NCBI GenBank assembly: GCA_004352715.1
Contig: SCFE01000091.1
Span: 61,646 to 95,380 of the forward strand
Reading direction: 5' to 3'
Origin: Hofstenia miamia
Taxonomy: Eukaryota; Xenacoelomorpha; Acoela
Length of the DNA stretch: 33,735 nucleotides
The translations under genes were made by a program, and so were the position numbers. The notes under the pieces were generated by a model, which saw nothing but the letters and a program-made list of their open reading frames with translations, was not told the origin of the DNA and made no database searches. Below, one piece after another: positions 1 through 8,148 of this stretch (position 1 is its first letter; each line of letters opens with the position of its first letter).

Positions 1-204
1 TAATATGCACTGGAAAAGATCTTTTGTGGAGTGATATATCTGAATGTTGAACTTTCGCCGGAAAAAATTAATGAATCTTCTAGTAACATATGTTGAAACG
101 GGAAGAAATGTTACTAATGATAATTGCTTTTAGTAGAAAACTTTGCAATTGCTTATCTAAAACTTATATTGGCACAATTCGACAAAACCTATTAGAAATC
201 CCTG

Positions 205-510
205 ATGCTGCAAAGGGTATTCATGAAAAAATATGATTTCTTGTTGGGACAGGATATCAAAACCAGTTATCAAATAATTATACATTTCCAGAAAATATTG
301 TTCAACTTTACAACTCAAGAAAAATTTTTATTGATAACATGGATAAACTATGCTGATGTAAGTGTATCCAAAAAATCTCATGAATGTCCAAAGCGATCAA
401 ATGATAATTTTTACAAATTTAACAAGGAATTGGGATACAAACTTTGTAGTGATTTGATTGAACTTAGACATATCAAGAAATTTTTAAACGCGCCCTTCAC
501 CGTTTTATAG
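205..510 (+). CDS. Uncharacterised 101-codon open reading frame, doubtful
   Basis: I do not recognise this product. The reading frame is rich in Lys, Ile, Phe and Asn, as expected for a chance frame in AT-rich DNA. It has no signal peptide, no clear membrane segment and no repeated motif. Its last residues (after about residue 92) are encoded by the left end of the foldback repeat that begins near 478-484, so a real protein would have been truncated or extended by that insertion. No acceptable splice or promoter context was seen. It may be a decayed transposon fragment or nothing at all. Confidence 0.12.
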   Translation: MLQRVFMKKYDFLLGQDIKTSYQIIIHFQKILFNFTTQEKFLLITWINYADVSVSKKSHECPKRSNDNFYKFNKELGYKLCSDLIELRHIKKFLNAPFTVL

Positions 511-767
511 CCTATCTTAATACATGTAAAATCATTGTTTTGCAGTCAATATTAGACAGAATTGCTAGCGGATCATTTCATTGCTTAGGCAGTATAATTT
601 TAAGCTTGTTAGTAGCACGTATATAGTCATATCTATATTTATTTTTCGGCGTTTCTGATATAATTTTTCTAAAAAATTACACTTAAAATTTGTATTTTGA
701 GATTTTAATTGAAAATATCATTTATGCATCTAGCGGACCTAGCGGATCATTTGGCTATGCAGCTTGA

Positions 768-1266
768 TTATCAACCAATCACATGATATTGCCCTTTCAT
801 TAATAAATTTGTTCACTTTTCGGGGTTTTGCTAATTTATGGAACGCATGTTGTTTTCTGCAATTGGTAATGTCGGTGCGCAAGTTAAAAAAGATACTGTG
901 CGCAGATTTATGTGAAATTACTAATTGTTTGTTTAAAAATTTATGAGGAAAAAGAGTATTTTATAACATCTGAAATTTTTTACAAAGTTATACAGTATTA
1001 TATTTGTCTAATTATCAAATATTAGATATTTCAATATTGTTTACTGTTATTTTATAGCTCCATTTCCCAGTAAACTTTTAGTATTATTATTTTATATTAA
1101 ATCTTATATTCTGAGGAATGCCCATTTTTTGTTATAATGCTAAAATTAGGCATTTTAATTTCGTTTATTGTACTATTATAGCTATAGCTCCATTTTAGGA
1201 ACGAACCTTTTATAAGATTGCTTTATATTCAATCGTTTATTTTAAGGAGTGTATACTACCAGTTAA
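768..1266. repeat. Direct repeat, copy 1 (inside foldback element)
   Basis: This segment, starting TTATCAACCAATCACAT and ending TATACTACCAGTTAA, recurs at 1356-1838 with a few substitutions and small indels (for example, copy 1 has about 15 extra bases, CTTTCATTAATAAATTTG, near 797-815). Copy 1 runs straight into the N gap at 1267, so the duplication may be an unresolved assembly overlap or haplotype pair. The indels argue against a plain exact assembly duplicate. Confidence 0.75.
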
Positions 1267-1355
1267 NNNNNNNNNNNNNNNNNNNNNNNNNNNNNNNNNN
1301 NNNNNNNNNNNNNNNNNNNNNNNNNNNNNNNNNNNNNNNNNNNNNNNNNNNNNNN
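1267..1355. other. Assembly gap (89 N)
   Basis: A run of N separating the two direct-repeat copies. The reading frame spanning it is an artefact of translating N. Confidence 0.99.
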
Positions 1356-1838
1356 TTATCAACCAATCACATAATATTGCCCTCGTTCACTTTTTGGCGT
1401 ATTGCTAATTTCTGGAATGCATGTTGTTTTCTGCAATTTGTATTGTCGGTGCGCAAGTTAAAAAAGATACTGTGAGCAGATTTATGTGAAATTACTAATT
1501 GTTTGTTTAAAAATTTATGAGGAAAAAGAATATTTTATAACATTTGATATTTTTTACAAAGTTATACAGTATTATATTTGTCTAATTATCAAATATTAGA
1601 TATTTCAATATTGTTTACTGTTATTTTATAGCTCCATTTCCCAGTAAACTTTTAGTATTATTATTTTATATTAAATCTTATATTCTGAGGAATGCACATT
1701 TTTTGTTAATGCTAAAATTAGGCATTTTAATTTCGTTTATTGTACTATTATAGCTATAGCTCCATTTTAGGAACGAACCTTTTATAAGATTGCTTTATAT
1801 TCAATCGTTTATTTTAAGGAGTGTATACTACCAGTTAA
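1356..1838. repeat. Direct repeat, copy 2 (inside foldback element)
   Basis: Second copy of 768-1266, beginning right after the N gap and ending with the same TATACTACCAGTTAA. Its far side continues into the right arm of the foldback element. Confidence 0.75.
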
Positions 1839-2679
1839 ATGCTAAAATTTTATTTATCAACACAAAAATACTAAATTTTGTTCTTACCAAATGGACTCAT
1901 TAAATTGACCATTCAATTAGAGCATTTGGAACTTTCGTCTGTGTAGTATTTGAACATTGACAGAAGGGATATATTTGAGATTACTAGTGATGTATGGAAT
2001 GGAGAATATTATAATAAACGAAATTAAAATGCCAAATTTTTATAATTCGCTACTAACCTATAATAAAATATTCAATATTATAAAAATTATGAAAATATTC
2101 TTTAATATTATATATTTTTAAGCATAAGTAACTAACAATTTCAAATAAATCTACTCACGGTGTTTGTGCACCGATAATGCCAAGTGCTGCAAACAGCATT
2201 TGTTTCAGTTATTAGCAGAACGCCAAAGAGTGAACAAATGCATTAATAAAGTAATAATATCATTAAATTTGTTGATAATCATGCTACGTAACCAGATGAA
2301 GGCAATTTGGTATATACAAGATGGATACGCATAACTTTGAATTAAAATTTCCAAATGCAAATTTTAAGTTGAATTTTTCCAAAAACGCCGAAGAAAGAAA
2401 ATAGATATGTCTATAAACATATTATAGGTAAGCTTAAAATTACACTAAATAAGCAATGAAATAATAAGATCTTAACTTTTTCTGATATTTACTGCAAAAA
2501 AAGGATTTTGCATGTATTAAGATAGGCTATAAAACAGTTAAGTCGCAAGATGGCGCTTTTAAAAATATTTTAATATGAATTTCCTGTGATTTGGTGGGGT
2601 TAAGAATTAAGTTTTTATCTTCCGATAAACGTATCAGCGTAGCTACTGCGGTATGATATGATTGGAAATCATTTTCAAT

Positions 2680-3835
2680 TTAATCAGCTCTAATAACGTG
2701 AACAAGTCTTATGTCGTCCGAATATTTACCAATGTTTCCAAGATCAGGGGAAACACTAATCGATTCAATGTTTATTTCATTCGTGTTCTCTGTAAATAAC
2801 TGTCCGCTCATTGGGCCACCGTGAGGTATACCCAACTTAATTTCAATTTCTTTTGAAATTATATTGTCAGAGACCCTAACTGCTTGTTTCCATTCATCAA
2901 TGTAGCTAGACAACCATGCCAAAAGCCAAGGTGAATGCGGTCTAATATGGTTCAACAGTTTATCTTGCAGTACATTATTAAATACTGAACTATAGTCAAT
3001 GAAAAATCCCTTCACAGCAACTAATCTTTTATCTATTAAGCTGGCAATAAAATGTATTGTACAAATCAGAGCATCGGTAGTTGACCTTCCAGTCTTATAT
3101 GCAAATTGATTCACATCCTCTAAATCAGAAAGACTACTTATATATTACTGAAGCCCTATTCTATCAAGCGACTTCGCTGCAAGAGGTTATTGTAATTGGT
3201 CTAAATTTCTTCATATTATTCATACTTGTTGTATTATCTTTGGGAACCGGAGTAACCCATGCATGCTTATATTTTTCTGGATACTTCATATCCTGTAGGC
3301 TACATTGGAAAATCCAGCTATATGGCAGAGCCAACTCTGGCAAATTTTTTGTGTACCCATGGTGGAATATCCCCAGGGCCAGGAGATTTAGAACAGTCAA
3401 TGGCTTTGAAGATGCCTTCAACAGTTTCAGCAGAAATAGTCGGTACAAAAATATTATCGCTAGCACTCAGTGGGAGGTATTGTTCATCTTTCGATTCGTA
3501 CTCATTAAACCGTGTAAAAAACACTTTAAGAGCGTCGGCGTCGTCTTTAGTTAATACGACTTTTTTGGTTTTACGTTTCGTTCTCTTTTTCATCTCGTCG
3601 TAAATATCTTGTTTTGTCATTGATCGAATAGCTTCCTGACGATGTTTGTAAACCATGCTATTTATTCTCCATGGATCATATTTCGTTCAGAAGCATTGCT
3701 CCCTTTTATAGCTTGCTGCTTAAGCTTAACGAAATTTCTAAGTTCATTATTATTAGTTATGCGACAAAGGAAATTTTTATGGTTGCCATTACAAGGTAGT
3801 TTACATTGCAATGTATCCTTCGGATTCAACTAAGC
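2680..3835 (-). pseudogene. LINE reverse transcriptase, broken and truncated
   Basis: This is the ORF2 reverse transcriptase of a non-LTR retrotransposon of the CR1/Jockey type, which would copy its own mRNA at a nicked target. It reads from high to low coordinate. First comes a linker (to about 3660) with an ELRNFVKLKQQAIKGSN-like basic stretch. Next is the N-terminal RT region with KSPGPGDIPPWV (about 3360-3400). After a frameshift near 3330-3460 comes WVTPVPKDNT followed by FRPITITS. The palm follows at 3114-2680 with NQFAYKTGRSTTDAL, FIDYSSVFN (catalytic Asp block A), GIPHGGPMSG, and KYSDD in place of the usual YADD. It stops just past that box, so the thumb and 3' end are missing. It belongs with the endonuclease at 7378-7775, from which it is separated by the gypsy element and an unexplained 500-base stretch. 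Confidence 0.85.
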
Positions 3836-4336
3836 TATTAAACTATTAAAATCGGATTATAATCGACATTTTAAAAAAAATCAACAGTTGATTTAGATAC
3901 ATGGTTTACGCGGTTATGCAGGCCTTTCACGTGTAAAATATTTATGACGATTAAGCACGAGCGACTGATTTGTTGTGAACAATTCAAATGCGCGAATTGA
4001 ATGAACCACACGTGTGTGTGTTACATAACATTACATTTCAACATTTGTATGTGTTGTATGTACGAGGCTAATGAAATCACCATGATATTTTAATGAGGCT
4101 ATTCTATATTCAAATATACTAATGATATTCGACCAGTGTTATCCCTTGTCGAAATTTCTTGAAAAACATTAAAGAAAATTCAATTTTAGTTTTTCATTGA
4201 TTATAATCAAGATTTAATTATTTTCTATTAAAACCAGTTGATTTGATTATAATAGAATAAAATCATAAATCACCCAACCCCGTCCGTAACACAATTATGT
4301 AGTCCTATAGACTCACACAAAAGTTATTTGACGTTG
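3836..4336. other. AT-rich non-coding segment with GATTATAATC palindromes
   Basis: No coding sequence was recognised. The perfect palindrome GATTATAATC occurs at 3855-3864 and 4199-4208, a near copy occurs at 4245-4254, and AAATCAAC-A-GTTGATTT forms a short hairpin near 3879-3895. Read on the minus strand, the right edge (about 4285) begins GGGGTTGGGTGATTTATG, which resembles the ends of small non-autonomous hAT-type elements. It lies where the missing end of the LINE endonuclease should be, so a second, older insertion into the LINE is possible. No target duplication was identified. Confidence 0.3.
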
Positions 4337-4341
4337 ATTAG
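4337..4341. repeat. Target-site duplication ATTAG, left copy
   Basis: ATTAG directly precedes the LTR end TGTAAC and is identical to 7373-7377 at the other side of the gypsy element. Confidence 0.85.
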
Positions 4342-4483
4342 TGTAACAACAAGAATGTATTAACTACCAACACTGCTACGTGCTTTCTAATTTTGTACAA
4401 TACTAATTTTTACTAATATAGCATCGACTAATATTTACAGGTTACATCACATAGCTACTGACAATCATCGATTATACACTACA
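4342..4483 (-). repeat. Gypsy LTR (3' LTR of the minus-strand element), 142 bp
   Basis: On the minus strand this begins TGTAGTGTATAATCG directly after the polypurine tract and ends TTGTTGTTACA, giving the usual TG...CA ends. The partner LTR at 7324-7372 shares both ends (TGTAACAACAAGAATG and CACTACA on the plus strand) and TATTAACTAC, but is only 49 bp. Confidence 0.8.
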
Positions 4484-4498
4484 TTTTCCCCTTCAAAA
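4484..4498 (-). other. Polypurine tract of the gypsy element
   Basis: Read on the minus strand the sequence is TTTTGAAGGGGAAAA, immediately followed by the LTR start TGTAGTG. This is the expected position and composition of the second-strand primer. Confidence 0.75.
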
Positions 4499-4519
4499 TT
4501 TTTATACATAATTTAGTGT

Positions 4520-6660
4520 TCAACAGAACAATTTTTTAAGTTGAGAATTCTTCCATCCTTCACCTGAACGACCTGATCTGATAGTAAGCGCTAAATGGGT
4601 AATCTTGGACCAAAATAGGGATCAAGTGTCCCCTCCTCGCAAAATTGCGCACATAGACAAACTTTGGACAAGGTGATTTGGGTGGATTAAAAATGTCCGT
4701 TTCCGAATGCCAGTCCTTGGTAATCTTCGATGGAGCACCGAAAAGTAATTGAAATGGAGCATGATTTGTGCTTTCATGCATCGTTGTATTAATGTTATAT
4801 ACTGCTTCCTGTAGTGAGTTGGACCAACAGGTGCCAAAAACTTTGTTTCAGGGACAAATTCGGGCTCTAAAGGACACAACTGTGTAATTGGAAGACAAAT
4901 TAAGGTGTCAGCTAAAACATTCTCTTCTCCACGTCGATATTCAAGCCAGTAGTCAAATTCCTCCAAAAACTTTAAGTAACGGCAATGACGTGAGTTAGCC
5001 GGAGCTTTTTTTAATATCCCCAATAGAGTTTATGGTCCGTAACAACATGAAACTTATTACCCCAAAGGTACGAACGGAAATATTTTACAGCCAGCATCAG
5101 ACCCAAAAATTCTCGATCGGTAGTGGAATATTGTTTTTCTGACTTCTTCAACATTTGACTAAAAAATCGTATTGGTTTACTATCCTGCAACAGGGCTGCA
5201 CCGACCATGTCATTGCTAGCATCAATTTCCAAGGTAAATGGCTTAGAATAATTTGGGTACACCAAGAGAACATCCTGTAACAAATGTCGTTTTATTTCAC
5301 CAAATGCTTCCTGACATCTGCTGTCCCATCTAAAAGGTTTGATATCTTTTGCACGATATATAGGACGCATAATTTTTGCAAATTTTGGAACAAATCGGCT
5401 CAGAAAATTTACAAAACCAATAAACGTTTCAACTTGCTTTTTGGTTTTTGGGGGTAACATTTTCGCCAGTTTGCTCAACTTTCCTTCATCTGCTTTAATA
5501 CCATCAGCTGATATGTGAAAGCCTAAATAACGCACATCATTAAACCCAAAATGACCGTTTGATGGTTTTAGTTTTAAGTTCGCATCGCAAAATCGTTGTA
5601 GCGTCTGCTTTACCAATTCAAGATGCTCGTCGAATGTATTTGACAACTAAATAACGTCATCCAACAATGGAGTTAGCCCCAAATCGCTTAACAACTCTTT
5701 CATATACCGTTGAAATGTAGCCGGTGCATTTTTAAACTAAACGGCATGACCTCAAACTCATGCAATCCATTATTTGCCGAAAATGCCGTTTTTTGCTTGG
5801 AACTTTCCTCGTGTGGAATTTGCCAATATCCCGCACCTAAATCAAGAGTAGTGAAATATTTAGAGCCGCCAAGATCATTGATAAGGTCATCAATTAAAGG
5901 TAATGGATATGAATCCTCTATCATTTTATCGTTCAGTTGCCTATAATCTACAACAGAACGAGTCTTTCCACCTGGTTTTGGAACTAAAAACAAGGAGAGC
6001 TCCAAGGCGATGAGCATTTTCGCATGATACCATTAGCATACATCGCATCCACCTGCTTCGAGATATCTTCTTTGGTAGATGGCAGATGACGAAACGGCCG
6101 TGTACAAACTGGACGGCATTCCTCTGTATTAACAAAGTGTTCAACTCCTTTTGCATGACCAATGTCATAGTCCCCACATGAAAATACATCCCGAAATTCT
6201 TCCAATACTTTAACTAAAGAATCTTGTTCAGCCTTTGTCAGGCTTTCACTAATGTTAAAATCCACCTGTTTAGCATGTTTGTTAACTAGACAAGAATACT
6301 GTTTCACCAAATTTTGGTCGAGCTTTTTAAAGTTAAACTTTACACGTAATAATTTTAAACCTTCAACACCAACAATCAGCGCAAACGGCGACTTCTCAGT
6401 AATCCAACAGAGCAAGGTGGTGCATGAATCGTTTTTCCAATAAACCCGCAACTTTACATACTGTGTAGGAAACACTTGCTCCCCAGACACGGTAGTACCC
6501 ATCCAGGCGCCACTGCCAATGTCCAAATCTTCGCGTAGTAATTTATATAAAAATGCGCGATTAACTAGATTAATTTGACTGCCAGTGTCAAACAAAGCAA
6601 TTGTTGATTTACTTCATACTGACACTCGTTGAATTGGAGATGCCCCAGCCTCGCCTACAC
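4520..6660 (-). pseudogene. Gypsy pol: protease, reverse transcriptase, RNase H, deleted integrase
   Basis: Reading downward in coordinate. The aspartic protease active site is LFDTGSQINLV (about 6565-6600), with an in-frame stop just before it. The RT finger region follows (NGIMRKCSSPW, about 6000-6040), then a frameshift, then FLVPKPGGKTRSVVDYRQLN and YFTTLDLGAGYWQIP (catalytic block A, about 5820-5860). The block with the catalytic Asp pair reads LLDDVI followed by a stop, where the family has Y-x-D-D. RNase H is at 5646-5011 (LEIDASNDMVGAALLQ, TDREFLGLMLAVK, VTDHK). After another frameshift comes EFDYWLEYRRGEENVLADTL (about 4930). The zinc-binding and catalytic core of integrase are absent: the sequence jumps within about 60 bases to an integrase C-terminal part (SLQEAVYNINTTMHES, FQLLFGAP, KFVYVRNFARRG). 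Non-functional. Confidence 0.9.
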
Positions 6661-6693
6661 ATGACGAGACTAGCTGAGCCCGTTTTTTGGACA

Positions 6694-7306
6694 TCATCTG
6701 GCAATATGTCCCTTTTCTTGACAGGAATAACAAGTTATTGGTGTCCAGTATTTTCCTCGATGTACCTTACCACAAGATTTGCATCGTTGGTTCTCCTTTG
6801 ATAACACAGAAATCGATGAATGTGTAGGAAAAGTAGAATCCGGGAAGGTGGAGACGAAGTTTGCTAACTGAACTGAAGTTGAATTAGGATTAGCCGACAC
6901 CCACACAATAACAGAATTTCGCAATAGTTCAGGAAGAGCGTCCATAAATCTGGCTTTTACTGCTTCGTCATTAACCTTCAGGTAATGTGCCAATTTCGTT
7001 AATGACCGCTGAGCTTCTATCGCGGCAGAAGGTTGACTAATCAGATATTCGACCATTCAGCAGAAGGGATTACTTGGTCTTGTCAGTCTACATATTCTTC
7101 TGATGTCGCAATTAACGCAGTTTTCAATGTAGTAGATCCCGACACAAATTTACTTTCAATGCCTTGAAGAATTTGGTCCTCAATTGTGGATGGCAACACC
7201 GCCAGCTGTTTTGTGTCATCTAATCTTTTTCCGCTGCCCATGCCATAAACTTAAGTTTCCAAACACCAAAGGACTGTGTCCATGTTGACAAAAGAGGAGG
7301 AGACAT
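6694..7306 (-). pseudogene. Gypsy gag with zinc knuckle, frameshifted
   Basis: Gag would coat the element RNA in virus-like particles. The likely start codon is at 7306-7304, just inside the primer-binding site, opening MSPPLLSTWTQSFGVWKLKF. A frameshift and in-frame stops follow. The next homologous stretch contains TKQLAVLPSTIEDQILQGIE and LKTALIATSEEYVD (about 7225-7090), then 7056-6694 continues with ALPELLRNSVIVW and ends in a CCHC-like knuckle (CYSCQEKGHIAR) preceded by CKSCGKVHRGKYW. This order (capsid-like region, then knuckle, then protease) is standard for gypsy gag. It is separated from the protease by a short broken linker. Confidence 0.8.
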
Positions 7307-7322
7307 CTTATGTTGGGCGCCA
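7305..7322 (-). other. Primer-binding site, tRNA-Lys type
   Basis: On the minus strand, directly inside the LTR, the sequence is TGGCGCCCAACATAAGA. TGGCGCCCAAC is complementary to the 3' end of animal tRNA-Lys (established knowledge of the GTTGGGCGCCA tail). Bases past the first eleven diverge from the usual match, consistent with decay. Confidence 0.8.
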
Positions 7323-7323
7323 A

Positions 7324-7372
7324 TGTAACAACAAGAATGTATAACTTCAATGTATTAACTACGTACACTACA
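7324..7372 (-). repeat. Gypsy LTR (5' LTR of the minus-strand element), shortened to 49 bp
   Basis: Shares the outer ends of the 142-bp partner LTR (TGTAACAACAAGAATG and CACTACA) but lacks about 100 bp of its middle. It also has about 13 bases (around ATAACTTCAATGT) not present at that place in the partner. The flanking duplication ATTAG shows that the outer boundary is real, so the loss is internal. Confidence 0.8.
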
Positions 7373-7377
7373 ATTAG
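7373..7377. repeat. Target-site duplication ATTAG, right copy
   Basis: ATTAG directly follows the LTR end ACTACA and is identical to 4337-4341. Confidence 0.85.
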
Positions 7378-7775
7378 CATCATCAATAATAACCAAATAT
7401 GCTCTCGGATATTGTTTAATGACATCAGCTAACATTTTCCTTATCAATCCTTCGCAAGCACGCTTATTACGTTGAGGTCTGCAATAAACATTTGCAATAA
7501 TATCTGATGTGTAATCAGAAGGCAAGAATGTAGGTCGACAATTAATAATTAGAATTTTAAGATCAGGAACAGACATCGTTGATACAATATTAGGTTTGAT
7601 TCGGCATAACGATTTACTAACATATGTGATAAGTCCTCCGCCACCAGATTCTTCAAAAACGATCATATCGAAAGATGTGATAAGCATCAATTTCATACGA
7701 TATTGTGGCATCGGATTCTCCTAGTCTAGTTTCCTGCAGGGCAACGATTTGTGAGTAAATTCAGCTTTTGTTTTA
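7378..7775 (-). pseudogene. LINE apurinic-type endonuclease domain, frameshifted and interrupted
   Basis: This is the N-terminal part of ORF2 of the same LINE, the domain that nicks target DNA. Reading downward: SQIVALQETRLGES (about 7748-7710), where the Glu of QET is the metal-binding residue. After a frameshift near 7680 come SGGGGLITYVSKS, VPDLKILIINCRPTFLP and IIANVYCRPQRNKRAC, then YLVIIDDAN, a decayed form of the family's GDFN motif. The frame is cut exactly there by the gypsy insertion. The distal part with the SDH motif was not found on the other side. Lost Gly/Phe of GDFN and the frameshift mark it as dead. Confidence 0.85.
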
Positions 7776-8060
7776 GAAATTGAAAGTTTTAAATAATCAA
7801 GTTCTTTTTTTGATTTCTTCAATTAAGCAATTAATTTCTGATATTGATGTAGAGCATAAGTTTTTGCCACCAGCATCTACACAGCTCGAGCAAAGGGTTA
7901 GTAAGTGCTTACTATAGTTATTGATACCATCCAAGCAGGCGGTTGGAAACCAATACACTTCTTGTGAAATGAAGAGTCTTTTTACACATTACACATTCGA
8001 AAAATTTTGAATCATCTATGGAATGTTTGCAAGTCTTTCATATTACATTGGTAATGTTTG
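7776..8060 (-). pseudogene. LINE ORF1 remnant with PHD-type zinc finger and coiled-coil tail
   Basis: Read in two minus-strand frames, the segment gives a C4-H-C3 spacing: CKTC, then FECVMCKKTLHF, then KCIGFQPPAW, then LLTLCSSCVDAGGKN. This is the PHD-finger pattern found in ORF1 of several CR1/L2-type LINEs. It is followed by an Ile/Leu/Lys-rich, coiled-coil-like stretch (SEINCLIEEIKK, LDYLKLSISKTKAEF) leading into the endonuclease frame. At least one frameshift falls inside the finger (near 7960-7980), and stops separate it from ORF2. I infer an RNA-binding or chaperone role only from the family. Confidence 0.6.
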
Positions 8061-8118
8061 AGTCAATACTCATTGTTTGTAAATGATGATAAAACCGACT
8101 GTTTCTAGCGCATTCAAC

Positions 8119-8148
8119 AATATATATATATATATATACTATATATGA
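8119..8148. repeat. (TA)n microsatellite
   Basis: About ten TA units interrupted by ACT, then TATATATG. Confidence 0.95.

Larger units (their letters stand above)
478..2577. repeat. Large inverted (foldback) repeat element
   Basis: The left half (about 484-1266) matches the reverse complement of the right half (about 1985-2577). Anchors seen directly: 502-526 matches the complement of 2511-2535 (about 25 bases, core GTTTTATAGCCTATCTTAAT), and 1149-1169 matches the complement of 2013-2033 (core GGCATTTTAATTTCGTTTAT). Between the anchors the arms still align, with many substitutions and small indels, for example 765-930 against about 2140-2285. Both outer ends carry a TTTTTAAA-GCGC-like sequence (481-493 and 2553-2568). 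No coding sequence was found inside. Most likely a non-autonomous foldback DNA transposon, or two copies of one repeat inserted head to head. No convincing target duplication was found. Confidence 0.6.
4342..7372 (-). mobile_element. Ty3/gypsy LTR retrotransposon, degenerate, inserted in a LINE
   Basis: The boundaries are well supported. The element starts TGTAACAAC at 4342 and ends ACTACA at 7372, and it is flanked by a perfect 5-bp duplication ATTAG (4337-4341 and 7373-7377), the usual size for this superfamily. Internally, on the minus strand, it carries in order a tRNA-Lys-type primer-binding site, gag with a zinc knuckle, protease, reverse transcriptase, RNase H, a remnant of integrase and a polypurine tract. 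No env-like frame was seen. Frameshifts and stops break gag and pol, and most of the integrase is deleted, so it cannot move by itself. The disrupted host sequence is the LINE endonuclease, giving the order LINE first, gypsy later. Confidence 0.93.

Noticed and set aside
3081-3833. Plus-strand frames over the LINE reverse transcriptase (3081-3554, 3259-3603, 3642-3833)
   Set aside because: They are antisense shadows. The minus-strand frames carry the ordered reverse transcriptase motifs.
5710-6801. Plus-strand frames inside the gypsy pol (5710-5946, 6252-6443, 6601-6801)
   Set aside because: Antisense to motif-bearing pol frames.
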